64,000 nucleotides of DNA, taken from an uncultured Sulfitobacter sp. (GTDB lineage: Bacteria; Pseudomonadota; Alphaproteobacteria; Rhodobacterales; Rhodobacteraceae). Below are positions 54,208 through 63,189 of this stretch, one piece after another (position 1 is the stretch's first letter; the number at the start of each line of letters is the position of its first letter). The stretch spans positions 186,001 through 250,000 of the forward strand of contig CANMXJ010000005.1 in NCBI GenBank assembly GCA_947501805.1. Reading direction: 5' to 3'. The translations under genes were made by a program, and so were the position numbers. Under the pieces are notes generated by a model, which saw nothing but the letters and a program-made list of their open reading frames with translations, did not search any database and was not told the origin of the DNA.

Positions 54208-55857
54208 GTGGATACGGAATTCAATGCGGACGTGATTGTCATTGGTGCAGGTCTATCCGGCATGGTCGCCGCGCACGAAGCGATCCTGCGCGGGCGCAAG
54301 GTGCTGATGCTGGATCAGGAAGCGCCGCAATCGCTGGGCGGGCAGGCGTTTTGGTCCTTGGGCGGATTGTTTATGGTTGATACCCCTGAACAGCGTCGGC
54401 TTGGTATCAAAGACAGCCGGGAACTTGCATTCAGTGACTGGATGGGGTCTGCGCAGTTCGACCGTCCCGAGGATGCGAATCCGCGACGATACGCGGAACA
54501 ATTCATTGATTGGGCCGCCGGTGACATGCGGCAATGGTGCCATGATCTTGGCATGCGCTGGTTTCCTGTGGTCGGCTGGGCAGAGCGTGGCGGGGCACAG
54601 GCGCATGGGCACGGCAATTCTGTGCCGCGCTTTCATATCACATGGGGGACCGGCACCGGTGTTGTGGCCCCGTTTGTCGATCTGATGACCAAATATGCAG
54701 CTGCGGGTAAGCTAAGACTTGCCTTCCGGCATCGCGCGACGGGACTGATCACAACAAATGGCGCTGTGACAGGTGTGCGTGGCGATATCCTAGAAGATAC
54801 AACCGCCGCACGCGGGGTAAGCACATCGCGCAAGATCAAAAGCGCGTTTGAACACCATGCAGAGGCGGTCATCCTTACGACGGGTGGTATTGGTGGCAAT
54901 CATGCACATGTGCGCAAACACTGGCCCGTTGAGCGGCTTGGAAAACCACCAAAAGGTATGATCTCTGGCGTGCCGGACTATGTGGATGGCAAGATGCACG
55001 GCATTGCGAAAAAGGCGGGTGCCGCCCTGATCAACGAGGATCGGATGTGGCATTATTGCGAAGGTGTGCAAAACTGGAACCCGATCTGGCCCAACCACGG
55101 TATCCGCATTCTGCCCGGACCGTCCTCCATGTGGTTTGATGCGAGGGGCGAGCGGATGGAGGCACCGTATCTGCCGGGTTTTGACACGCTTGGGACATTG
55201 AAACGCATCCTTCAAGCGGGGGAACATAGTTGGTTCATCCTGACCCAAAAGATCATTGAAAAGGAATTTGCCTTGTCCGGTTCCGAACAGAATGCGGACC
55301 TGACAGACGGCGGCTGGATGGATGTGCTTAAGGCGCGATTGGGCAAGGGGGCCACGCCCGCGGTCGAAGCCTTCAAGAAAAAAGGCGCGGATTTCGTTGT
55401 GGCTGATGATCTGGAAACGCTGGTCGCTGGCATGAACAAGATAACGCCGAAACAGCCGCTAAAGCTGGAACGTTTGCGTCAACGAATCGAGGCACGGGAT
55501 GCCCAATTGACCAACCCCTTTGGCAAGGATGCGCAGATCAATGCCATTCGCGGTGCGCGGGCCTATAAAGGTGACAAGCTGATCCGGACTGCCAAACCAC
55601 ATGCGATTCTGGACAGGGAAAACGGGCCGTTGATCGCGGTACGGTTGAACATTTTGACGCGTAAGTCTCTGGGCGGGGTCCATACGGATATCGAGGGCAG
55701 GGTTTTGACGCCTGAAGGGGCCGTGTTGCAGGGGCTGTTTGCTGCGGGTGAAGTGTGTGGCTTTGGCGGTGGCGGATATCATGGCTACAACGCATTGGAA
55801 GGCACGTTTCTTGGCGGTTGCCTTTTTTCAGGTCGTATCGCGGGGCAGAATGCATGA
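54208..55857 (+). CDS. FAD-binding dehydrogenase (COG3573 type)
   Basis: A 549-aa flavoprotein. VIVIGAGLSGMVAAHEAILRGRKVLMLDQE is the FAD motif, followed by SLGGQAFWSLGGLF. The substrate region has AHGHGNSVPRFHITWGTGTGVV, and the C-terminal GVHTDIEGRVLTPEGAVLQGLFAAGEVCGFGGGGYHGYNALEGTFLGGCLFSGRIAG closes the FAD domain. It belongs to the ketosteroid dehydrogenase-like/fumarate reductase-like group annotated COG3573; the substrate is unknown. The GTG at 54208 is preferred because AGGGGGG lies 6 nt upstream; an ATG at 54187 has no good site. Its stop overlaps the DUF1989 gene start. Confidence 0.8.
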   Translation: MDTEFNADVIVIGAGLSGMVAAHEAILRGRKVLMLDQEAPQSLGGQAFWSLGGLFMVDTPEQRRLGIKDSRELAFSDWMGSAQFDRPEDANPRRYAEQFIDWAAGDMRQWCHDLGMRWFPVVGWAERGGAQAHGHGNSVPRFHITWGTGTGVVAPFVDLMTKYAAAGKLRLAFRHRATGLITTNGAVTGVRGDILEDTTAARGVSTSRKIKSAFEHHAEAVILTTGGIGGNHAHVRKHWPVERLGKPPKGMISGVPDYVDGKMHGIAKKAGAALINEDRMWHYCEGVQNWNPIWPNHGIRILPGPSSMWFDARGERMEAPYLPGFDTLGTLKRILQAGEHSWFILTQKIIEKEFALSGSEQNADLTDGGWMDVLKARLGKGATPAVEAFKKKGADFVVADDLETLVAGMNKITPKQPLKLERLRQRIEARDAQLTNPFGKDAQINAIRGARAYKGDKLIRTAKPHAILDRENGPLIAVRLNILTRKSLGGVHTDIEGRVLTPEGAVLQGLFAAGEVCGFGGGGYHGYNALEGTFLGGCLFSGRIAGQNA

Positions 55858-56702
55858 CAAATACCGTACCACCTGATGCGCAGGAACGCCGCGCGATTAA
55901 GCCGGTCATCTGCTATCCGGTTGACACGCTACCGAAACCTGACATGGCGCTATATGCCCATGCCCGCGCAAATCTGCTAAAGACGGACGAGGTCTTGGTG
56001 CCTGCACGGGATGCCGCGACATTCCATGTACCAGCGGGACATTTCTTTCGCATATCCTCGGTCGAGGGGCCGCAAGTGGGAGATTTGAACCTGTGGAATG
56101 CAGATGATCTGAACGAACGTTTCTACTCGGGAAAGACACGGGCGCTGCATGGCACGCACATCACAAAGGGTCAGCAGATGTGGTCATCCTTTCCGTATCT
56201 GCGGCCCATGGCGACCATTATCCACGACACATTGGATTGGTACGGCATAGATGATTTCGGCGGCTCTGTGCACGATGTAATCGGGACACGTTGCGATCCC
56301 TACACGCATCATCTGCTCAAAGGGGGGCAGTATCATCATTGCTGTCACTCTAACCTGACCCGCGCGTTGGCGAAGGAATTGAATATGCCATTATCACAGG
56401 CGGAAAGTCTTGTGCATGATGTCCTGAACGTCTTTATGTGCACCGGCTTCACCCGTGATACGGGGCAGTATTTTATGAAAGCGAGCCCTGTGCGCCCCGG
56501 AGACTATCTGGAATTTGTGGCGGAGATTGATCTGCTTGGCGCGCTGAGTGCTTGTCCCGGCGGGGATTGCTCGTTGGAGCATTCATCGGATGTTGCGGCG
56601 TGCTATCCTTTGCTGGTGGAAGTGTTCGCGCCCTCGCAAGAAATGCTGAAAGGGCGCGCGCACAATTCTCCAAACGGGTATGACCGCAGCCATGGCAGCT
56701 GA
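55854..56702 (+). CDS. DUF1989 / urea carboxylase-associated family protein
   Basis: A 282-aa protein of the DUF1989 (urea carboxylase-associated, UAAP-like) family. Identity rests on FFRISSVEGPQVGDLNLWNADDLNERFYSGKTRALHGTHITKGQQMWSS, DVIGTRCDPYTHHLL and HHCCHSNLTRALAKELNMP. FMCTGFTRDTGQYFMKASPVRPGDYLEF and CPGGDCS follow. Conserved Cys and His suggest a metal site. No urea carboxylase or allophanate hydrolase is nearby, so the family label should not be read as function. The ATG overlaps the dehydrogenase stop, so the pair is translationally coupled. Confidence 0.8.
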   Translation: MTNTVPPDAQERRAIKPVICYPVDTLPKPDMALYAHARANLLKTDEVLVPARDAATFHVPAGHFFRISSVEGPQVGDLNLWNADDLNERFYSGKTRALHGTHITKGQQMWSSFPYLRPMATIIHDTLDWYGIDDFGGSVHDVIGTRCDPYTHHLLKGGQYHHCCHSNLTRALAKELNMPLSQAESLVHDVLNVFMCTGFTRDTGQYFMKASPVRPGDYLEFVAEIDLLGALSACPGGDCSLEHSSDVAACYPLLVEVFAPSQEMLKGRAHNSPNGYDRSHGS

Positions 56703-56704
56703 AA

Positions 56705-57415
56705 TCAACTGCCCGAAAACGCGGCTTCCAGAGCGATCTCTACCATGTCGCCAAACGTCTTTTCTCGGTCCTCTGACGGGAGGGCTTCACCCGTTTGCAA
56801 ATGGTCTGACACTGTCAGAATAGCCAGGGCGCGACGGCCGTGACGGGCAGCCAGCATATAGAGCTCTGCCGCTTCCATCTCGACCCCGAGAATGCCGTGG
56901 CGTACCATTTGATCGTCGAGATCAGGGCGTTCCGAATAAAATACGTCAGATGAATAAATGCCCCCGACGTGAGTCTTGTTGGAGCGGTTTTCGGCGGCAG
57001 CCACGGCTGCGCGTAAAAGAGACCAGTCAGCGGTTGGCGCAAAGTTCAATTCGCGAAAAATACCGGAAGACGGCGACGTAATTGTACTGGCAGTCATTGC
57101 AATAATGACATCGCGAATTCCTACATGTGGCTGCATCCCGCCGCAGGACCCGATGCGGATCAAGGTTTGGGCATTATAGCTGCTGATCAGCTCATTGGCG
57201 TATATCGACAACGAAGGCATGCCCATACCTGACCCTTGAATGGTCACGCGGTGCCCGTTCCATGTGCCGGTAAACCCGAGCATGCCACGCACTTCATTCA
57301 CCAGTTTGGCGTCTTTGAGAAAGGTTTCGGCAGCCCATCTTGCGCGATAAGGATCGCCGGGCATCAGAACTGTTTCAGCAATATCACCGGGTGCGGCACC
57401 GATATGTACGGTCAT
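56705..57415 (-). CDS. deoD: Purine-nucleoside phosphorylase
   Basis: A 236-aa hexameric-type phosphorylase that splits purine (deoxy)nucleosides with phosphate. [32 protein letters not shown] opens it. The phosphate and ribose sites follow as [19 protein letters not shown] and IGSCGGM, with the purine/ribose Glu/Met in [10 protein letters not shown] and HLQTGE at the end. It is convergent with the DUF1989 gene. Nothing in its sequence is unusual. Confidence 0.94.
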   Translation of the reverse strand: MTVHIGAAPGDIAETVLMPGDPYRARWAAETFLKDAKLVNEVRGMLGFTGTWNGHRVTIQGSGMGMPSLSIYANELISSYNAQTLIRIGSCGGMQPHVGIRDVIIAMTASTITSPSSGIFRELNFAPTADWSLLRAAVAAAENRSNKTHVGGIYSSDVFYSERPDLDDQMVRHGILGVEMEAAELYMLAARHGRRALAILTVSDHLQTGEALPSEDREKTFGDMVEIALEAAFSGS

Positions 57416-57494
57416 TTAACCATCCTTTTTCTGTCGAGTCACAATGCAACTGCGCAAGAATAGGGGCAAGGGGGAAGTCGGGATTGAAACTATT

Positions 57495-57522
57495 GGATGA
57501 GCGAATATTGATACGCTCATCC
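57495..57522. repeat. Hairpin downstream of the H-NS-like gene
   Basis: A perfect 9-bp inverted repeat (GGATGAGCG / CGCTCATCC) with a 10-nt AT-rich loop lies in the 227-bp gap between the H-NS-like gene and deoD. It has no T-run. It may end the H-NS-like transcript or be a protein-binding dyad near the deoD promoter. Confidence 0.5.
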
Positions 57523-57642
57523 TATGGTCGCAAGGGGGCGGGAAAACCAAACGGATCACCGAATCGATTTGTCCACCATGAGTTGAGATGGGTTAAGCAG
57601 CGCATCTCAAAAAGGGAGGCCCTGCTTCAAGTCTTGCGGGAA

Positions 57643-57993
57643 TTAATCCGGAATTCTAAGTGAGTCGGGCGAAACACCTTTGCTCATTTCTGCCCGGAAC
57701 CAATTTGGCTGACGTCCTTTACCAGTCCACGTCTGACTCGGGTCAGCAGGATTGGCAAATTGCGGCTTTGACTTCGCTTTGGGCGTTTTAGCCTTGTTTT
57801 TCTTGTATTTACGCGGCTTCTTTTCGCCATCGGAAAGATCATCAAGAGAGAAGCCAAACTCATTTGCAGCTTTTTCCGCAGCTTTTTGCGCCTGACGGCG
57901 GTCGCGGGCTTCTGCATTGGTGAGCGCTTTCTTTACATCTCCAAGATGTTTTTCCAGCTCTTTGCGCGTCATGGATTTCAGATCAATATTCAC
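57643..57993 (-). CDS. H-NS/HvrA-type nucleoid protein
   Basis: A 116-aa histone-like protein. Residues 1-60 are a helical oligomerisation region (LKSMTRKELEKHLGDVKKALTNAEARDRRQAQKAAEKAANEFG). A basic linker (KKPRKYKKNKAKTPKAKSKPQ) follows, then the DNA-binding motif FANPADPSQTWTGKGRQPNWF, in which TWTGKGRQP is the AT-hook-like H-NS core. HvrA and Spb in Rhodobacter are members that tune photosynthesis or light-responsive genes. Here the protein probably silences AT-rich DNA. The gene lies alone on the minus strand. Confidence 0.9.
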   Translation of the reverse strand: MNIDLKSMTRKELEKHLGDVKKALTNAEARDRRQAQKAAEKAANEFGFSLDDLSDGEKKPRKYKKNKAKTPKAKSKPQFANPADPSQTWTGKGRQPNWFRAEMSKGVSPDSLRIPD

Positions 57994-58101
57994 AGGTTTA
58001 ATCCCCTTTTCTGCATTTTACTGCATTCGGGATTAACAAAATCAATGAAAAGTGAAAGAGCGCATTCCGGTCAGCGCCATTCCGCCACTCTTTCTAAATT
58101 T

Positions 58102-60069
58102 TCATTCCGCGGCGACTGCCGTGGGGTCAACCAACGTGACGATATCCTGCATGATCATGTTCAATTCGAAATCCTTTGGCGTATAAACCCGCGCCACGCC
58201 CATTGCCTTGAGGCGGGCGGCATCGTCCTCGGGAATGATCCCGCCAACGATTACGGGAATATGACCCAAGCCAGCAGCTCGCATTTGTTCGATCATGTCT
58301 TCGACAAGCGGGATATGAGAGCCGGAAAGGATCGACAATCCAACCACATGTGCGTTGTCCTTTTGTGCCGCTTCGACCAATTCGGACGGCGTCAGCCGGA
58401 TGCCTTCATAAGCAATGTCCATTCCGCAATCGCGAGCGCGCACAGCGATTTGTTCTGCTCCATTGGAATGTCCATCAAGACCCGGTTTGCCAACAAGGAA
58501 CTTGAGACGGCGGCCCAATTTGTCGCTGACCGCATCAACGGCGGCACGCAGATCGTCCAACCCTTCGGTCTTGTTTGACTGTCCTTTTGCAACACCTGTC
58601 GGTCCACGGTATTCGCCGTGAACGGACCGCATTTGCGCGGCCCATTCACCGGTTGTCACACCGGCTTTTGCGGCGGCGATTGATGCAGGCATGACATTGC
58701 GGCCCTCGGCAGCGGCGGCGCGTAAATCGGATAGCGCCGCTTTGACCGCACCCTCGTTCCTCTTGGCGCGCCAGTCATTCAGACGGCTAATTTGTTCCGC
58801 TTCCGTTGCAGGGTCCACAACCATAATACCGCCATCCCCGGTCATCAATGGTGACGGTTCTCCCTGTTGCCATTTGTTCACACCAACAACCACGGTTTCG
58901 CCCGCTTCGATACGGCCCAAGCGGTCAGAGTTGCTTTCGACCAAACGGCCTTTCATATAGTCAATCGCATCAATTGCGCCGCCCATACCGTCCAGCAACG
59001 CCAGCTCCGCGCGTGCGCCCTCTTTCAATTCCTCGACCTTTTTATCAACCGCCGGGTTGCCTTCAAACAGATCGTCAAATTCCAACAGATCGGTTTCATA
59101 CGCGAAAATTTGCTGCATGCGCATCGACCATTGCTGATCCCACGGGCGCGGCAGACCCAGCGCTTCATTCCACGCAGGCAATTGCACAGCGCGGGCGCGG
59201 GCTTTCTTGCTCAGCGTCACGGCGAGCATTTCGATGAGAATACGGTAAACGTTATTCTCGGGTTGCTGTTCGGTCAGGCCTAATGAGTTGACCTGCACGC
59301 CATAACGGAAACGGCGGTATTTGGAATCCTGAACGCCGTAACGTTCCAGACAAATCTCATCCCAGAGATCAACAAAGGCGCGCATTTTGCACATTTCGGT
59401 GACGAAACGAATACCGGCATTGACGAAGAACGAAATACGTCCAACCAATGCGGGAAAATCCTTTTCGTCAACACGGGGACGCAATTGGTCCAACACGGCA
59501 GTCGCGGTGGCCAGAGCAAAGGCCAGTTCCTGCTCGGGCGTCGCACCGGCTTCTTGCAGGTGGTAGGAACAGACATTCATCGGATTCCATTTTGGCACGT
59601 TTGTGTAGCAATACTCGGCTACGTCCGCGATCATCTTCAAAGACGGGGCTGGCGGGCAAATATAGGTGCCGCGTGATAGGTATTCCTTGATCAAATCGTT
59701 TTGCACGGTGCCTTGCAGGGCGGAAATGTCCGCGCGCTGTTCTTCGGCCACGGCGATGTAAAGCGACAGCAACCAAGGCGCAGTCGCGTTGATCGTCATC
59801 GAAGTGTTCATCTGGTCCAGCGGGATATCGCGAAATAGCATGCGCATGTCGCCCAGATGGCTGACGGGCACGCCAACTTTGCCTACCTCACCGCGCGACA
59901 GGATGTGATCGCTGTCATAGCCGGTCTGAGTCGGCAGATCGAATGCCACAGACAGGCCGGTTTGCCCTTTGGCAAGGTTGGAGCGGTAGAGCGCGTTTGA
60001 GGCCTCGGCGGTTGAATGACCAGCGTAGGTGCGGATCAGCCAAGGGCGGTCTTTGGTTTGCTCGGACAT
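58102..60069 (-). CDS. ecm: (2R)-ethylmalonyl-CoA mutase
   Basis: A 655-aa adenosylcobalamin-dependent mutase that converts ethylmalonyl-CoA to methylsuccinyl-CoA. The TIM-barrel half has RPWLIRTYAGHSTAEASNALYRSNLAKGQTGLSVAFDLPTQTGYDSDH and the cobalamin half carries the DxHxxG motif in KPGLDGHSNGAEQIA with VGLSILSGSH and GGIIPEDD. The first region matches ethylmalonyl-CoA mutase, and the size fits better than methylmalonyl-CoA mutase. The ATG at 60069 follows AGGAG by 6 nt. It lies 3.1 kb from ccr, which makes its substrate. B12 supply is therefore needed for this route. Confidence 0.93.
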   Translation of the reverse strand: MSEQTKDRPWLIRTYAGHSTAEASNALYRSNLAKGQTGLSVAFDLPTQTGYDSDHILSRGEVGKVGVPVSHLGDMRMLFRDIPLDQMNTSMTINATAPWLLSLYIAVAEEQRADISALQGTVQNDLIKEYLSRGTYICPPAPSLKMIADVAEYCYTNVPKWNPMNVCSYHLQEAGATPEQELAFALATATAVLDQLRPRVDEKDFPALVGRISFFVNAGIRFVTEMCKMRAFVDLWDEICLERYGVQDSKYRRFRYGVQVNSLGLTEQQPENNVYRILIEMLAVTLSKKARARAVQLPAWNEALGLPRPWDQQWSMRMQQIFAYETDLLEFDDLFEGNPAVDKKVEELKEGARAELALLDGMGGAIDAIDYMKGRLVESNSDRLGRIEAGETVVVGVNKWQQGEPSPLMTGDGGIMVVDPATEAEQISRLNDWRAKRNEGAVKAALSDLRAAAAEGRNVMPASIAAAKAGVTTGEWAAQMRSVHGEYRGPTGVAKGQSNKTEGLDDLRAAVDAVSDKLGRRLKFLVGKPGLDGHSNGAEQIAVRARDCGMDIAYEGIRLTPSELVEAAQKDNAHVVGLSILSGSHIPLVEDMIEQMRAAGLGHIPVIVGGIIPEDDAARLKAMGVARVYTPKDFELNMIMQDIVTLVDPTAVAAE

Positions 60070-60234
60070 GGGGCGCTCCTGAAATCGTATGGGCAAGAAT
60101 ATTGCGTTGCGAGGGGTTAAAGCGACATTTAATAACAATGTCAATTCGCTGCGTTGCGGCATTGTGCGACGGGAATTGACGTAATGCAAGGACGGGCATA
60201 CCCGAAGTGATCGCCGAGAATCACGGACACCGAC

Positions 60235-61029
60235 ATGGGACAAAAAGAACTGATGTATGATATTCCAACACCGATAATCGCGGTGACCCTTTTGTGCCTT
60301 ATGCTGGCTGCAACATGGATCGGCTACCACGTCGGCCTGCGCCGCCAGACAGTCGAGACAGAACAAACACGTTCGCAAACGATTGCCGTTCAAGGATCGC
60401 TGTTGGGTTTGCTTGCCCTGTTGCTGGGCTTTACGTTTTCATTGGCACTTTCGCGCCACGATGATCGCTCCGGATCGGTTGTGGCCGAAGCAAATGCGAT
60501 TGGTACGGCATGGTTGCGCACGGATTTTCTGATCGGTGCCCCCAAGACCCAAGCCAAAGTCGGATTGTTGAAATACACCCGTTTACGTGTCGAAGCAGGA
60601 GAAGTCCCCGCAGACAATTATCGCCAGCGTGACGCCTATACGGCCAGTGCCGAGGAGGCATTTGGTGATGTCTGGGATGTTGCGGCAGCCAATGCGCGTG
60701 ATCCGGGTGGAGCAGCGGCAGTGTCGCTGACCAATGCGCTGAATGATGTGATTGATGCGCTTGCCTCGCGCAATGCGGCACTCGACCGGCATGTGCCCGA
60801 GGTTGTGCTGATCATGCTGTTTGCGACGTTCATCCTTTCGGGCGCAATGCTGGGGTTTTCATCGGGCGTAAACGGATCCAAGCCTGCGACACCGGTTTAT
60901 CTTATGTTGACGTTGATCGTGCTGCTGGTGTTCCTAATCGTCGATCTGGACCGTCCTAGACGCGGAATTATCGAAGTGGACCGCACACCAATGATAGACC
61001 TGCTGGCATCCTTCAAGGCACCTGCGTAA
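60235..61029 (+). CDS. DUF4239-type membrane protein
   Basis: A 264-aa membrane protein. Two N-terminal helices (PIIAVTLLCLMLAATWIGYHVGL and GSLLGLLALLLGFTFSLALSRHD) are followed by a soluble central region of about 130 residues. Two C-terminal helices (VPEVVLIMLFATFILSGAMLGFSSG and PVYLMLTLIVLLVFLIVDLDRPRRG) close it. This is the bestrophin-like DUF4239 layout; the family is uncharacterised. It is divergent from ecm, with 165 bp between, and its 3' end overlaps the convergent GNAT gene by 17 bp. Confidence 0.75.
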   Translation: MGQKELMYDIPTPIIAVTLLCLMLAATWIGYHVGLRRQTVETEQTRSQTIAVQGSLLGLLALLLGFTFSLALSRHDDRSGSVVAEANAIGTAWLRTDFLIGAPKTQAKVGLLKYTRLRVEAGEVPADNYRQRDAYTASAEEAFGDVWDVAAANARDPGGAAAVSLTNALNDVIDALASRNAALDRHVPEVVLIMLFATFILSGAMLGFSSGVNGSKPATPVYLMLTLIVLLVFLIVDLDRPRRGIIEVDRTPMIDLLASFKAPA

Positions 61030-61609
61030 CGGACCAAAGCATCTTGGTTGCAGAGCGAAAGCCAAAGATAAACCGGAACAGGCCAAGGTTTTCGTGCCCG
61101 ATGGCTATGAACCCTTCGCGTTCATAGAGGGCGCGGGCCCGCGGGTTTGTGCTGATCACGTCAAGGCGAACAGCATTGAGACCCTGCTGTTGTGCTTCGT
61201 CTTTGATGGCACGCAACAGGGCTGTGCCAAGGCCAAGACCGCGTGCATCCGCGCCGACACAGATACCGTCCATCAGCAAGATACCGTTTTCCAGATCACG
61301 CTCTACAAGACCCAAAAGCGGACCGCGCCAGCATGCCGAAAGCCAACCATAGATCCGGGCGAGGTCACGCATTTCCCCCCCGATCAATGCACCCTGTGCG
61401 GTTTTGAAACCGGCCACACCCAAAACGGTGCCGTCTGCGCCACGGGCGGTTAATGCACAATCGGGATTCAACTGTTCAGAGAGAAACGTCAGCGCCTTGT
61501 GGCGCGGACCGAGTACATAATGCAACTTTGCAGCGAAGGCTTCCCAATAAAGTGCTGCGATACGATCACGCTCGTCTTCCTCGAACCCTTTGGAAATTGT
61601 GAACTTCAC
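61013..61609 (-). CDS. GNAT-family N-acetyltransferase
   Basis: A 198-aa acetyltransferase. Motif A of the GNAT fold is LLMDGICVGADARGLGLGTALLRAIKDEA, with the acetyl-CoA loop RGLGLG. LDVISTNPRARALYEREGFIAIG closes the fold. The N-terminal half (YWEAFAAKLHYVLGPRHKALTFL) and the C-terminal FRFIFGFRSATKMLWSV are unusual extensions. The acceptor is unknown. Its 3' end overlaps the convergent DUF4239 gene by 17 bp. Confidence 0.85.
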   Translation of the reverse strand: MKFTISKGFEEDERDRIAALYWEAFAAKLHYVLGPRHKALTFLSEQLNPDCALTARGADGTVLGVAGFKTAQGALIGGEMRDLARIYGWLSACWRGPLLGLVERDLENGILLMDGICVGADARGLGLGTALLRAIKDEAQQQGLNAVRLDVISTNPRARALYEREGFIAIGHENLGLFRFIFGFRSATKMLWSVTQVP

Positions 61610-61677
61610 AGCATCATCCTTGCCCTATCCTTACTTCTGATATTGTCCTTGCTGCGCGACACTGCAAGGGTGCGCCC

Positions 61678-63048
61678 ATGACGCAGACTGTGCAACTTCC
61701 GCTATGGCTTTTCATTTTGATCCTGCTGTTTGCAGCGGTCACAGCGCTTAGCCATTTCCTTTTGCCCTCTGTTCGTTGGTTTTTCCGGCGCCGCTTGGAA
61801 AAAGCGGTGAAACGCTTGAATACCCGCCTGAAACGCCCGATTGAGCCGTTCAAGCTGGCGCGGCGTTATGACATGATCCAGCGGTTGATTTACGACCCGG
61901 AAGTCAGCACCGAAATTGTGAACTACGCGCGCAAGAACAAAGTTCCGGAGAATGTCGCCTTTGAAAAGGCGCGTATCTATGCGCGCGAAATCGTGCCAAG
62001 CTTCTCGGCTTTTACCTATTTCAGTTTCGGCATCCGGCTGGCAAGGACATTGGCAAAATCTGTCTACCGTATTGAAACGGCTGAAACGAACGAACGGATT
62101 TTCAACGATATTCCCGAACCTGCAACAGTGGTGTTTGTGATGAACCACCGCAGTAATATGGATTATATGCTGGTCACGTATCTTGCGGCGCGCGACTCAG
62201 CTCTTTCGTATGCTGTTGGAGAATGGGCGCGGGTTTGGCCGTTAAGTTGGCTGATCAAGTCATTAGGGGCGTATTTTATCCGTCGTCAGTCACGCGGTGC
62301 GCTGTATCGCAAAGTTCTGGCGCGGTATGTGCAAATGGCCACGGCTGGCGGTGTGAATCAGGCGTTCTATCCCGAAGGGGGGCTCAGCCTTGATGGTAGA
62401 CTGCGCCCGCCAAAGCTTGGGCTTATGTCCTATCTGGTGGAAGGGTTCGATCCACAAGGGGAACGCGACGTGGTCTTTGTGCCAGTTGCCATCAACTATG
62501 ACCGCGTTCTTGAGGACAAAGTGTTGATTGCGGCGGATCAACGGGGAGATCGCCGGTTTGGTGCACGCATTACGGTTGTTGTCGGTTTCGTTTTACGCAA
62601 ACTCTGGCAACGCCTGACCCGTCAGGAAACCCGATTTGGTGTTGCCGCAGTGGCATTCGGAGAGCCTCTGTCTTTGCGTGAGGTCGGGCAGGGCGCGCAA
62701 ACGGATGCCTTGCTGGAAGAATTGATGTCCCGCATCGCAAACACAATGCCCGTGCTGGCGGTGCCAACGGTCGCTCGGGCCTTGTTGAGCGAGGATGGCG
62801 TAGACGATGAAACCTTGCAAAAGCGGAGCATCGAGATATTGAACGCGGTGCCACAGGCTTGTCGGGTTGTCGCGGAAGATCAAATGTCTCAGGAAATCGG
62901 GCGCGCGCTGAAGGGACTGGCCGGAAGAGAGCTGATCGAAAAACGCGATGGCGTCTGGCACATTCTACCGGAACAGCAGTTGGTACTGCAGTTTTATGCC
63001 AACTCTATCGCGCATTATTTTGATGGCGATGCTGCAACAGCGAAGTGA
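61678..63048 (+). CDS. Glycerol-3-phosphate acyltransferase-like protein
   Basis: A 456-aa membrane acyltransferase of the PlsB/PlsC-type superfamily. An N-terminal helix (LPLWLFILILLFAAVTALSHFLLPSV) anchors it. The HX4D motif is NHRSNMDYML, followed by WARVWPLSWLIKSLGAYFIRRQSRGALYRKVLARY and AFYPEGGLSLDGRLRPPKLGLMSYLV. A helical C-terminal domain of about 170 residues is more like PlsB than PlsC. It could make lysophosphatidic acid or acylate another polar group. It stands 141 bp upstream of ccr and about 70 bp from the GNAT gene, which is divergent. Confidence 0.8.
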   Translation: MTQTVQLPLWLFILILLFAAVTALSHFLLPSVRWFFRRRLEKAVKRLNTRLKRPIEPFKLARRYDMIQRLIYDPEVSTEIVNYARKNKVPENVAFEKARIYAREIVPSFSAFTYFSFGIRLARTLAKSVYRIETAETNERIFNDIPEPATVVFVMNHRSNMDYMLVTYLAARDSALSYAVGEWARVWPLSWLIKSLGAYFIRRQSRGALYRKVLARYVQMATAGGVNQAFYPEGGLSLDGRLRPPKLGLMSYLVEGFDPQGERDVVFVPVAINYDRVLEDKVLIAADQRGDRRFGARITVVVGFVLRKLWQRLTRQETRFGVAAVAFGEPLSLREVGQGAQTDALLEELMSRIANTMPVLAVPTVARALLSEDGVDDETLQKRSIEILNAVPQACRVVAEDQMSQEIGRALKGLAGRELIEKRDGVWHILPEQQLVLQFYANSIAHYFDGDAATAK

Positions 63049-63097
63049 ATTTCTGCACTTGCAGGGTCATAAAGTTACAAAAAGCAATCCTCTGAGG

Positions 63098-63113
63098 TTG
63101 CATTGTTGCGCAA
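63098..63113. promoter_or_regulatory. Possible ScfR/RamB-type site upstream of ccr
   Basis: TTGCATTGTTGCGCAA, about 77 nt upstream of the ccr start, holds two TTGC half-sites and an inner TTGCGCAA dyad. It loosely resembles the TTTGCAA-type elements of ScfR-family regulators (PccR, RamB), which control propionyl-CoA and EMC genes in Rhodobacterales. The match is by eye and partial. Confidence 0.3.
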
Positions 63114-63189
63114 TGGGCCATATTCCACTTTATGAGCGATACGATTCTGCATCGCGGCAATTGATGAAGCACTAGCACAGGAGGCCCGC

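Noticed and set aside
58102..60069. Assignment as methylmalonyl-CoA mutase
   Set aside because: The shorter length, the N-terminal sequence and the position near ccr fit ethylmalonyl-CoA mutase.
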